DNA of 64,000 bases. Source: Rhodanobacteraceae bacterium (GTDB taxonomy: Bacteria > Pseudomonadota > Gammaproteobacteria > Xanthomonadales > Ahniellaceae). Every line of letters starts with the position of its first letter. Position 1 is the stretch's first letter. A program made the position numbers and the translations under genes. Under the pieces are notes generated by a model. It was not told the origin of the DNA. It did no database searches and was given only the letters and a program-made list of their open reading frames with translations. The stretch is taken from positions 496,001 through 560,000 of the forward strand of contig JADJFT010000001.1 in assembly GCA_016708465.1 (NCBI GenBank). The letters run 5' to 3'. Positions 54,828 through 63,703 of the stretch are shown here, piece after piece.

Positions 54828-55580
54828 ATGTTCTCGACCGCTTTGATTCCCTTCATCGGCATCGGCCTGATCGCGCAATCGATCGATGGCGCACTCGGCA
54901 TGGCCTATGGTTTGACCAGTTCAAGTTTGTTGCTCGGGCTCGGCATGGCGCCAGCGTTGGCCTCGGCCAGCGTGCATCTGGCCGAACTCGCGACCACCGG
55001 AGTATCCGGTCTCAGCCACGACTATTTCGGCAATGTCGATCGTCGCCTGCTGCTGCGACTGGCCTTGCCTGGTGCGATCGGCGGCATGCTCGGCGCGTTG
55101 TTGATCAGCCATCTGCAAACGCCATGGCTCGGTGCCGTGGTCGCGACTTACCTGCTGGTACTCGGTGTATTTCTGGTCGTGCGCGCCTGGCGCAATCGCC
55201 CCAACTCTGCCGAAACCGCCGCGCCGAAGCGCACGCGACGCCTCGCGCTCGTTGCCGGGTTCCTCGATGCCGTCGGTGGCGGTGGTTGGGGACCGATGAC
55301 CAGCACCGGGCTAATCGCGCAGAACCTGCCGCCGCGCATCGCCATCGGCACCGCAAATGCCGCCGAATTTTTCGTCAGCCTCGCGATCAGCGCGGTCTTC
55401 CTCGGCACCATCGGTCACGTCTACGGTCGTGCAGTGTTCGGCCTGCTGCTCGGCGGATTAATCGCCGCACCTTTCGCCGCTTGGCTCACACGCCATCTAC
55501 CGGCGCGCATCACCACCGTCGCAGTGGGCGGGCTCGTGTCCCTGCTCAGCCTGATCACCCTGACCCGCGCCCTGACCTAA
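54828..55580 (+). CDS. TauE/SafE-family membrane permease
   Basis: A 250-residue polytopic protein with about eight hydrophobic segments, in two similar halves: FSTALIPFIGIGLIAQSIDG with ALGMAYG, and LALVAGFLDAVGGGGWGPM. The paired glycine-rich DGxxGGGxGP-like motifs are typical of the TauE/SafE (DUF81) family, proposed to export sulfite or other sulfur compounds. It is divergent from cysJIH, which supports a sulfur-related role. The ATG at 54828 starts the first membrane helix; an open frame from 54663 lies over the cysJ start. Confidence 0.87.
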   Translation: MFSTALIPFIGIGLIAQSIDGALGMAYGLTSSSLLLGLGMAPALASASVHLAELATTGVSGLSHDYFGNVDRRLLLRLALPGAIGGMLGALLISHLQTPWLGAVVATYLLVLGVFLVVRAWRNRPNSAETAAPKRTRRLALVAGFLDAVGGGGWGPMTSTGLIAQNLPPRIAIGTANAAEFFVSLAISAVFLGTIGHVYGRAVFGLLLGGLIAAPFAAWLTRHLPARITTVAVGGLVSLLSLITLTRALT

Positions 55581-55873
55581 CCAGCCGGATAAACGACTGC
55601 ACCGGTCCCATCGTGATGAGCCAGATCGAGATCAATCAGGTTGAACCGCCCCGGTTTCCGTGGAGGCTGATTGGTTTAAGTCATGCAGTCACGCGCTATT
55701 TCGTAGTGCCCTTGGTCGGTACGAATGGCGCAACGTTGATTCGCCGTCTGGATTGGCCTGTGACGGCATAAAGTCATGCCAGACAAGCATCTCTGCATGA
55801 AATTTCAGGTGATTTCTCACGTTCTGAGACGGCTGGTGGTGAAACTGCAGTGGTTGCCGAACGCCTGCGAATA
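55581..55873. other. Gap between permease gene and SOS cassette
   Basis: About 300 bases separate the permease stop from lexA. They hold a candidate insertion-sequence end (listed separately) and the lexA promoter. A 51-codon open frame (55616-55771, MSQIEINQVEPPRF start) spans the candidate IS end, has no recognisable family and is probably not a gene. TGAAATTTCA at 55798 is a short perfect palindrome of unknown meaning. Confidence 0.4.
55642..55680 (+). mobile_element. Possible solitary end of an IS3-family element
   Basis: TGAACCGCCCCGGTTTC followed by a GGAGGCTGATTGGTTTAAG stretch resembles terminal inverted repeats of IS3-family elements (IS51-like), as I remember them. No transposase and no second end are visible nearby, so it would be a remnant. 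Confidence 0.35.
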
Positions 55874-55889
55874 CTGTAAATATTTACAG
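55874..55889. promoter_or_regulatory. LexA box (SOS operator) of the lexA-imu cassette
   Basis: CTGTAAATATTTACAG is a perfect 16-bp palindrome matching the E. coli-type CTGT-N8-ACAG operator. It overlaps a likely -10 box (TAAATA, 55877-55882) placed 17 bp after TTGCCG (55854-55859). The predicted transcription start falls at about 55889-55891, next to the first lexA ATG. Confidence 0.9.
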
Positions 55890-55890
55890 C

Positions 55891-56565
55891 ATGCACGAAC
55901 CCATGAGCCCTCGCCAGAAAGATGTCCTCGACCTGATCGTCCGCTCGATCGCCGAGCGCGGCTATCCACCGACGCGCCCGGAAATTTCGGCGGCGCTGGG
56001 TGCGTCCAGCCCGAATGCCGCCGAACAACATCTGCGTGCACTGGAACGCAAGGGGTATATCGAAATCCTGCCGGTGGCGCGCGGAATTCGGGTATTGCCG
56101 GGAAGCCGCAGCGCCGCCTCCAGATCACGACTGCCGCCGCGATCGCAACGCTCAGCCACGCCGCGTACAGCCGCGAACGCTGAACGCATCCTGCGCCTGC
56201 CGCTGGTCGGCCGGGTTGCAGCCGGTGCGCCGATCTTGGCCGAGCAGTCGATCGAGGACGAAATCTCGCTCGACCCGCAGTTGTTCACGCCGCGGCCGGA
56301 CTTCCTGCTGCGCGTGCGTGGCGACAGCATGCGCGATGCCGGCATCCACGATGGTGATTTCGTCGCAGTGGCACGCAGCGGCGACGCAGTGAACGGCCAG
56401 ATCGTAGTCGCGCGCATCAATGACGAAGCCACCGTCAAAACCTTCGAACGCAAGGGCACACGTATCCGCCTGCTGCCCGCAAATCCCGATTACGCCCCTA
56501 TCGACGTCGACGACAACCTGGTCATCGAAGGCCGCGTCGTCGGTGTCATCCGCCGGAGTCTTTGA
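55891..56565 (+). CDS. lexA: LexA repressor
   Basis: LexA represses the SOS regulon and cleaves itself on contact with RecA filaments. In 224 residues it has the N-terminal winged helix (LTPRQ-like MSPRQKDVLDLIVRSIAERGYPP), a long linker (about 72-100, rich in Ser, Arg and Pro), the Ala111-Gly112 cleavage site in GRVAAGAPILAEQ, the catalytic Ser146 in RGDSMRDAGI and the Lys183 partner in ATVKTFERKG. ATG 55891 and ATG 55903 are both possible; neither has a ribosome-binding site, and the SOS box ends one base before the first. It heads the imu operon and abuts imuA. Confidence 0.95.
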   Translation: MHEPMSPRQKDVLDLIVRSIAERGYPPTRPEISAALGASSPNAAEQHLRALERKGYIEILPVARGIRVLPGSRSAASRSRLPPRSQRSATPRTAANAERILRLPLVGRVAAGAPILAEQSIEDEISLDPQLFTPRPDFLLRVRGDSMRDAGIHDGDFVAVARSGDAVNGQIVVARINDEATVKTFERKGTRIRLLPANPDYAPIDVDDNLVIEGRVVGVIRRSL

Positions 56566-57240
56566 ATGGCCGCCACGATCGAATCCCTGCTGCACCGTCC
56601 CGATGTCTGGCGCGCCGGCGAACGCCATGCGACGACGCCGACGCTGGCCAGCGGCCATCGCGAACTCGATGCCGCCCTGCCCGGCGGCGGTTGGCCGCTG
56701 CAGGCACTGACTGAAATCTGCCAGTGCCCGCCCCGGTCTCGGCGAACTGAGCCTGATGTTGCCGGCGTTCGCACGGGCCATGGACGAACAACGCTGGCTG
56801 TTATTCGTGTCGGCACCGCATCGGCCATATGCACCGGCGCTAGCAGCGGCGGGGATCGATCTGGAACGCTTCGCGCACCTGCGTTGTACGACTACCGAAC
56901 AGGCGCTGTGGGCAGCCGAACAAGCACTGCGCAGCGGCGTCTGCGGTGCGCTCGCACTATGGCTCGGGCATTGCGATGCGAATGCATTGCGGCGGCTGCA
57001 ACTGGCCGCCGAAGTCGGGCGCAGCCTCAGCGGTGCTGTATCGGCCACTGGCACATGCCGACCTAAGCCTCGCCGGCAGCGCTGCGCATCGCGCTCGACG
57101 GTGAGCACCTGCGTATCGTCAAATGCCGCGGCGCACTCGGCGAGGTCGCGCGCTTCGTGCTGCGGCGTTCACCCCACGGCGTTAGCGTGCATGCGCAAGC
57201 GGCATCAGCGCGCGTGCTGCCCTTCGCACGAGCTCGTTGA
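56566..57240 (+). CDS. imuA: ImuA, RecA-like SOS mutagenesis protein (two or three frameshifts)
   Basis: ImuA is a RecA/SulA-related accessory factor of the ImuB-DnaE2 translesion system. The start (ESLLHRPDVWRAGERHA, GHRELDAALPGGGWP, LTEICQC) is in the first frame. An extra C near 56728 leads to LMLPAFARAMDEQRWLLFVSAP and ALALWLGHCDANALRRLQLAAE. Further changes near 57030 and 57078 lead to LRIVKCRGALGEVARFVLRR and the final ARVLPFARAR, stopping at 57240. The product is about 224 residues when repaired. It follows lexA without a gap. Confidence 0.85.
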
Positions 57241-57250
57241 GGTCGCTGCC

Positions 57251-58801
57251 ATGCTCTGGCTCGCATTGCAGTTCCCGCACCTCGCCATCGACACCCGTCC
57301 CGGTGCCGAAACACAGACGGAGCCGCTGGCCATCAGCGAAGCTCAAGGTGCGCGCCGCATCATCATCGCCGCGAATGCTGCGGCACGGGTGCAGGGCGTG
57401 CGTGCTGGCCAAGTACTCGGTGCAGCGCAAACCTTGTGCGCAGAACTGAAGACCGCCACACGCCGCAGCAGCGACGAAGATGCAGCAATGCAGAGCCTAG
57501 CGCTGTGGGCACTCGGTTACAGCTCGCTGGTTGCGCGTCACGGCGACGATACGCTGCTGGTCGAAATCGGTGCATCACGACTGTTATTCGGCAACGAACG
57601 ACGTTTGCTGCAAGCAATCGCGGTTGATCTCGAAGGTGACGGTCTGGCCTGCGTCGCCGGCCTTGCCGCAACGGCAAGCGCAGCGCGCCTGTTCGCCAGC
57701 GCCGGACATGGCCGTATCGTGCGCGATCTGGCGGACTTGCGCGAACACATCACAGCGATCGAACTGCATCATGGCGACTTGCCAACCGACACCTGCGACG
57801 CCTTGGCCGGCGTCGGCGTGCGTCGCTACGGTGCGCTGCTGCGCCTACCACGGCACGAACTCGCACGCCGCTTCGGACAAGTCGTGCCGGACCATCTCGA
57901 CACCCTGCTCGGCCGGCGCGCCGAAGTCATCGTGCCGATGCGTATTGCCGAACGTTTCCGCCAGCGCCTCGAATGGCCACATGCGATCGCAAACAGCATG
58001 GTCCTGCTGTTCCCGGCGCGACGCCTGCTGGTCGCGGCTGCACACTGGCTGGTCGCCTGCCAACGCTCGACCACGCGCCTGCGCCTTGCATTCGCGCACG
58101 AAGATCATCCAGACACCGTCATCGACCTCGGTCTCGGTCAGTCCTCAGCGGATCGCGAGCACTTGATCGCCGTTGTGCGTGCACGCCTCGAACGCTTGAC
58201 GCTACCTCAGGGCTGTGTCGCGCTGACGCTGGAACTGACCGAAACACAGGCGCTGGACGCGCCCTCGCGCGATCTGTTCGTGCGCCACGGCGAAGCCCCC
58301 GAGGATGCGCAGCAATTGCTCGACCGACTGCAAGGCCGGCTCGGCGACACCGCCGTCGAACGTTTTGTGGTGGCCGAAGACCATCGCCCCGAGTTTTGCG
58401 TAGGAGCGACCCATGGGTCGCGATTCTTTTCCCGGCCAACCGGGACATCGCAAGAAAAGCGATTCTTTTCCCGGCCAACCGGGACATCGCAAGAAAAGCG
58501 ATTCTTTTCCCGGCCAACCGGGACATCGCAAGAAAAGCATCGCGACCCATGGGTCGCTCCTACGACAGCGATGCGTCCGATGTTTCTGCTATCCGAACCG
58601 CAACCAGTCGCGCAATGGCCGAGCTTCGACTGGCGGCGTGCGCGGCTCAGCCTGCCCGAGCGTATCGAGAGCGGCTGGTGGGATGAAGCCGATGCGACCC
58701 GCGACTACTACCGCCTCGATCAAACAGATGGCGCCCGTCTATGGGTCTTTCGCAATCGCCAAGCACCACACGACTGGTTCGTACAAGGGGTCTATGCGTG
58801 A
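57251..58801 (+). CDS. imuB: ImuB, Y-family-like translesion synthesis accessory protein, with in-frame REP insertion
   Basis: ImuB resembles Y-family polymerases but lacks the catalytic acidic residues; it links DnaE2 to the beta clamp. The frame of 516 residues is unbroken: MLWLALQFPHLAIDTRP, VQGVRAGQVLGAAQTLC, LALWALGYSSLVARHGDDTL, LAGVGVRRYGALLRLPR, then a C-terminal segment PERIESGWWDEADATRDYY and WFVQGVYA typical of ImuB. Between DHRPE and MRPMFLLSEPQP, residues about 384-438 come from a palindromic repeat element that contributes three identical 13-residue units (RFFSRPTGTSQEK). It lies at a domain linker, so function may be kept. Confidence 0.92.
   Translation: MLWLALQFPHLAIDTRPGAETQTEPLAISEAQGARRIIIAANAAARVQGVRAGQVLGAAQTLCAELKTATRRSSDEDAAMQSLALWALGYSSLVARHGDDTLLVEIGASRLLFGNERRLLQAIAVDLEGDGLACVAGLAATASAARLFASAGHGRIVRDLADLREHITAIELHHGDLPTDTCDALAGVGVRRYGALLRLPRHELARRFGQVVPDHLDTLLGRRAEVIVPMRIAERFRQRLEWPHAIANSMVLLFPARRLLVAAAHWLVACQRSTTRLRLAFAHEDHPDTVIDLGLGQSSADREHLIAVVRARLERLTLPQGCVALTLELTETQALDAPSRDLFVRHGEAPEDAQQLLDRLQGRLGDTAVERFVVAEDHRPEFCVGATHGSRFFSRPTGTSQEKRFFSRPTGTSQEKRFFSRPTGTSQEKHRDPWVAPTTAMRPMFLLSEPQPVAQWPSFDWRRARLSLPERIESGWWDEADATRDYYRLDQTDGARLWVFRNRQAPHDWFVQGVYA
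58400..58563. repeat. Inverted GTAG-type REP pair enclosing three exact 39-bp tandem repeats, inside imuB
   Basis: Two 25-base arms (58400-58424 and 58539-58563) are perfect reverse complements. Each arm starts from its outer end with GTAGGAGCGACCCATGGGTC and contains the palindrome GACCCATGGGTC. Between them are three identical 39-base units (58422-58460, 58461-58499, 58500-58538), each with CCCGG/CCGGG and CTTTTC/GAAAAG inverted pairs. GTAG at the terminus is the mark of the REP family called SMAG in Stenotrophomonas. The unit length is a multiple of three and no stop is introduced. Confidence 0.93.
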
Positions 58802-58807
58802 TCAGCC

Positions 58808-61800
58808 ATGAGCGACGTTCCCGTCTATGCCGAGCTGCACTGTCTGTCGAACTTCAGCTTCCTGCGTGGCGCATCGTCTGCAATCGAACTGTTCCAGCGC
58901 GCACAGCAACTCGGTTACGACGCACTCGCGATCACCGATGACTGCTCACTCGCTGGCATCGTGCGTGCGCACGAGGCGGCGGAGAAGACGGGGCTGCGCC
59001 TGATTGTCGGCGCCGAATTCACCTTGATCGAAGGCACGCGACTGGTGCTGCTGGTGATCGACCACGGCGGCTACACGAATTTGTGCCGCATCATCACCCA
59101 AGGGCGGCGGGCGGCGCCCAAAGGCCGCTACCGGCTGTCACGCAACGACTTCAGCGGACATGGCGATGGTCTGATCGCCTTGTTGTTACCGGTACTCAGC
59201 GGAACTGATGCCCCGTCAATCGAATGGGCCAGGGCTCTGTTCGGCAACCACGTCTACCTCGCCATCGAACTGCATCGCGGTGCAAATGACGACGAGCGTC
59301 TCGCTGCCCTGCTCGCACTCGCCGAATCGCATGGACTGACGCCGGTGGCTCGCGGCGATGTGCACATGCACGTGCGTGCGCGGCGTGCGCTGCAAGACAC
59401 CGTGACCGCAATCCGCCTGAACACCACAGTCGCCGAGGCCGGCTTCGCCCTGCACCCGAATGGCGAACGCCACCTGCGCCGTATCGACGACCTGGCGACG
59501 ATCTATCCACGCGCCCTGCTTGATGCCAGCCAGCGTATCGCCGAACAATGCTGCTTCTCGCTAAAAGATCTGAACTACCAGTATCCGCGCGAACTCGTGC
59601 CGGCCGCTTCGACACCGACGCAATACCTGCGCAGCTTGACCGAACACGGCGCCCACGAACGCTGGCCCGAGGGCATTCCGGGCCACGTTCGCAGCTTGAT
59701 CGAAAAGGAACTGGCGCTGATCGCCGAACTGAAGTTCGAGGCCTTCTTCCTGACCGTCGAGGACATCGTTCGCTACGCCCGCAGTCGCGACATCCTCTGC
59801 CAAGGTCGCGGCTCATCGGCGAATTCGGTGGTCTGCTTCTGTCTCGGCATCACCGCAGTTGATCCGGCGCGCATGAACGTGCTGTTCGAACGCTTTCTGT
59901 CCAGCGCCCGCGGCCAGCCGCCGGACATCGACGTCGATTTCGAACACGAACGCCGCGAGGAAGTGATCCAGTACATCTACGCCAAGTACGGACGCGAGCG
60001 CACCGCGCTGGCCGCGACCGTGATCCGCTATCGCACACGCAGCGCGATCCGCGATGTCGGTCGCGTACTTGGCCTGCCGCTCGATAGCGTGGAGAGCTTC
60101 ACCCGCGCCATCGGCGGATGGGATTCGCATAGGGTGCTGGAAACACGCTTGCGCGAACACGGCTACGACCCCGACGCACCCATTCTGCGCAAGCTGATCC
60201 GCCTGGTGCGCCAGTTACGCGGCTTCCCGCGCCACTTATCGCAGCACGTCGGCGGCTTCGTGATTTCCGAACATTCGCTGGCCTCGCTGGTGCCGGTCGA
60301 AAACGCGGCGATGCCGGATCGCACCATCATCCAGTGGGACAAGGACGATCTCGAAACGATGAAGTTGCTTAAAGTCGACGTACTCGCACTCGGCATGTTG
60401 AGCTGCCTGCGCCGCTGCTTCGATCTCGTTCATGCACAGCGTGCGCAACGCTGGACGCTGGCGACGCTGCCGGCCGAAGACCCTAAAACTTACGCAATGA
60501 TCCAGCGCGCCGATACGCTCGGCGTGTTTCAGATCGAATCGCGCGCACAAATGAGCATGCTGCCGCGATTGAAGCCGGCGTGCTTTACGATTTGGTCATC
60601 CAAGTCGCGATCGTTCGCCCGGGGCCAATTCAGGGTGGCATGGTCCATCCCTACCTGCGTCGTCGCAACGGCGAAGAGGCCATCAGCTACGAACTCGACG
60701 AACTCAAGCCGGTGCTTGAACGCACACTCGGTGTTCCGCTGTTCCAAGAACAGGTAATGCACCTGTCGATGGTCGCGGCGCAATTCACCGCTACCGAAGC
60801 GGATGAACTGCGCCGCTCGATGGCCGCATGGAAACGCCACGGCGGTCTCGAACATCTGCGCGACAAACTCGTCGGGCGCATGCAGGCGCGTGGCTACAGC
60901 GAAGACTTCTGCAGCCGCATCTTCGAGCAGATCAAGGGTTTCGGTGAATATGGTTTTCCGGAATCGCATGCCGCCAGTTTCGCGATCCTGGCCTATGCCT
61001 CTAGTTGGCTGAAATGTCACGAGCCCGCAGCCTTCGCCTGCGCATTGTTGAATTCGCTGCCGATGGGATTTTACGCGCCGGCGCAAATCGTGCAGGACGT
61101 TGTGCAGCATGGTGTAAGCGTGCGGCCGGCCGATGTCCGACACAGCGATTGGGACTGCACGCTGGAAGGCGAAGCGCTGCGCCTCGGCCTGCGTCAGATC
61201 GATGGCCTGCCGCAAACTTGCGGTGAACGCATCATGGCCGCACGTCGTGCACAGCCGTTTACGGACGTGCGCGATCTGGTCGAACGCGCCGCGTTGAATC
61301 GCTTCGAACAGGCGCGACTCGCCGATGCCGATGCATTGCGCAGTCTGTCCGGCGACCGTCATCGCGCACGCTGGGATGTGGAAGCGCTGAGCGCACCGAC
61401 GCCGGTATTTGGGCAGGCACGCATCGCCGAGGAATCGGTCACGCTGACCCAGCCCAGTCTGTTCGAGGATGTCGCCGCCGACTATGCGCGCATCGGCCTG
61501 TCACTGAAGGCGCATCCGGTGTCACTGGTGCGGAAGCAGTTGCGTACCCGGCGAGCGTTGTCCGCATCGGAACTCGGGCAACGCCCACATGATGCGCGCG
61601 TGCGCGTCGCCGGACTCGTCACCGTTCGGCAACGTCCGGGCACGGCGAGTGGCGTCACTTTCGTCACGCTGGAAGACGAAACCGGCATCGTCAATCTGGT
61701 GATCTGGCTGCGCGTCGCCGAAGCACAGCGACGCATCCTGCTCGAATCACGCCTGCTCGGCGTCGATGGCCACGTCCAACGTGTCGATGGCGTCCAGCAC

Positions 61801-61875
61801 GTCATCGCCGAACGCCTGCACAACTACAACGCGCTACTTGGCGAACTCACCACACACTCACGCGATTTTCACTGA
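58808..61875 (+). CDS. dnaE2: Error-prone DNA polymerase DnaE2 (one frameshift)
   Basis: DnaE2 (ImuC) is the SOS-induced C-family polymerase for damaged DNA. The N-terminal PHP domain (YAELHCLSNFSFLRGASSA) is followed by QGRGSSANSVVCFCLGIT and the catalytic aspartates in PPDIDVDFEHERREE (residues about 372-380). The N-terminus and LSQHVGGFVISE distinguish it from DnaE. A T is missing near 60585, where CFYDLVIQVAIVRPGPIQGG should read through. The C-terminus has an OB fold and ends HVIAERLHNYNALLG; repaired length 1022 residues. It starts six bases after imuB, completing the cassette. Confidence 0.95.
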
Positions 61876-62529
61876 TCAACCGCGTCGGTAATGCAGCAAC
61901 CGGCCGCGGAACGGTGGGCGATCGTTGGCATCGAAGCGTGATCGCGTTTCTTCCATGCTGAAGCCCTGCAACGCCAAGGCGCGGGTAAAGCTACCGCTGT
62001 TGCCACGACCGGGATCGGTGATGACGATTTCTGACTTGGGTTGTGCGTGGCGTTCGCACAGCGCAGTCAACAACGCGGCGTGGTCGCGTTCGTAGAGCAC
62101 GTCGCTGGCGATAATCAGTTCGAAGCGCCCCAAATCGGTATCCGGCACCGCCCATTGCAGATCGTGGTAATGCGGAATGCCGATGCCATTGAGCCCGGCG
62201 TTGTGCGACAAAAACACTTCGGCCAGTGGATGATGATCAGTGGCGGTCACGTCAGCACCACGTCGCGTCAATACGAGACTGGATAGGCCGAGGCCACAAC
62301 CCAGTTCAAGAATGCGCTTTCCGGCGATATCAAACTCCGACATCGCCTCGGCCAACAAGCGGCCCGATGGCCAGAGCTGCCCAAACAAGCTCCAATTTGC
62401 AGAGGAGATGCCGGCCTTCGCGGCACGTCCGAGCGGGTCGGCAAACTGTTGCCGGTCACTGAGCGAACGGATGCGGTAATCGTGACCACCCAGATGCACG
62501 GTGGTGACGCGGGTGCAGTAGCCCGACAT
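61876..62529 (-). CDS. Class I SAM-dependent methyltransferase
   Basis: A 217-residue methyltransferase. The SAM-binding motif I is RILELGCGLGLSSLVL, followed by ADVTATDHHPLAEVFLSHNAG and the motif IV region ELIIASDVLYERDHAALL. The DVLYE segment resembles the METTL21-like protein methyltransferase group (Methyltransf_16), but the substrate is not known. The ATG at 62529 has AAGGA upstream; a longer frame to 62583 lacks one. The stop shares a TGATCA palindrome with the convergent dnaE2 stop. Confidence 0.82.
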   Translation of the reverse strand: MSGYCTRVTTVHLGGHDYRIRSLSDRQQFADPLGRAAKAGISSANWSLFGQLWPSGRLLAEAMSEFDIAGKRILELGCGLGLSSLVLTRRGADVTATDHHPLAEVFLSHNAGLNGIGIPHYHDLQWAVPDTDLGRFELIIASDVLYERDHAALLTALCERHAQPKSEIVITDPGRGNSGSFTRALALQGFSMEETRSRFDANDRPPFRGRLLHYRRG

Positions 62530-62736
62530 GATCGATCCTTGACGGAAGCAAGTCACGGGACACGCGTGACGGACGCACTGCACGATGGCGAAGCCAATGC
62601 GCAGGGCAAGAAGACCAATGGAGCACGCCGACTATAGCGCGTCAGCACTGCGTCACCGCGGCACGTCTGGATCACTGCCACGTATTCACGGCGACTCCGT
62701 CAGAATGCGCGCTCCCGAAAGCGATGAGGCCCATTC

Positions 62737-63672
62737 GTGTATTCGAAACAACGCGCTCGCACTGGCTTCTGGTTCGCGTTGATCGCTGCCGTGTTGTTTT
62801 CGGGTAAGGCCATTGTTGCGAAGCTGATCTATCGGCACGGGGTCGATGCGACGACGGTGCTGGCATTACGCATGCTGTTCTCGCTGCCAGTGTTCGCTAC
62901 TGTTGCGCTGCTCGAAACTGTCAAGGCGTCGCGCATCCAAGTGCCTCTCGACGCGCGCACGCGCTGGCGTATCGTGTTGCTTGGACTACTCGGCTACTAC
63001 CTGTCCAGCTTCCTCGATTTCTGGGGACTCGAATACGTCAGCGCCTCCCTGGAACGCCTGATCCTGTTTCTGAATCCAACCCTGGTGTTGCTCATCGGCC
63101 TGTTGTTCCTGAAGAAACCGGTCGCGCGCGCACAGTGGCTCGCGATGGGCGTGAGTTACGCCGGTATCGTGTTGGTATTCGCCGAAAATCTGCGCGTCGA
63201 TGGCCAGCACGTCGCCTTCGGGTCGCTACTCGTGTTCGGCGCAGCGCTCAGTTATGCGTTCTATCTGCTGCTCTCGGGTGAACTGCTGAAGCGCCTCAGC
63301 AGCCTGCGTCTTGTCGCCTATGCGATGTGCGTGTCGACAATCGCCGTTTTGGTACATTTCTCGATCACCCGCAATGTCAGCGACTTGTTGCAACCGCATG
63401 CGGTGTATTTGTTGTCCGCGATCAATGCGCTGTTCTGCACCGTCGTCCCGGTCTACTTCACGATGTTTGCGATCGACCGTATCGGCCCGGCCAGCACCTC
63501 GCAAACTGCAATGGTCGGGCCGGTATCGCTGCTGTTCTTCGGTTGGTGGCTGCTCGGCGAAACGATCACGCCGATCCAAATCAGCGGCACCGCGATTGTG
63601 ATCGCCGGCATCTGGCTGCTTGCACGACATTCCTCGGCAGTCGCGGCTCGACGTGCCGACGTCATCGAATAA
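62737..63672 (+). CDS. EamA-family (drug/metabolite transporter) permease
   Basis: A 311-residue inner-membrane protein with about ten hydrophobic segments in two EamA repeats (FWFALIAAVLFSGKAIVAKL with LNPTLVLLIGLLFLKKPV, and LLVFGAALSYAFYLLLSGE with VGPVSLLFFGWWLLGE). DMT proteins of this kind export metabolites or amino acids; the substrate is unknown. The start is GTG with GAGG upstream. The gene is divergent from the methyltransferase gene. Confidence 0.88.
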   Translation: MYSKQRARTGFWFALIAAVLFSGKAIVAKLIYRHGVDATTVLALRMLFSLPVFATVALLETVKASRIQVPLDARTRWRIVLLGLLGYYLSSFLDFWGLEYVSASLERLILFLNPTLVLLIGLLFLKKPVARAQWLAMGVSYAGIVLVFAENLRVDGQHVAFGSLLVFGAALSYAFYLLLSGELLKRLSSLRLVAYAMCVSTIAVLVHFSITRNVSDLLQPHAVYLLSAINALFCTVVPVYFTMFAIDRIGPASTSQTAMVGPVSLLFFGWWLLGETITPIQISGTAIVIAGIWLLARHSSAVAARRADVIE

Positions 63673-63703
63673 ACCGTTGGTCAACTGTGCGGCGCAGCGA
63701 GGG

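Noticed and set aside
55616..55771. 51-codon open frame before lexA
   Set aside because: There is no family resemblance and no good ribosome-binding site, and it covers the candidate IS end.
58422..58538. Three direct repeats that might suggest a small CRISPR array
   Set aside because: The 39-base units are exactly adjacent with no spacers, lie inside imuB, and have no cas genes near.
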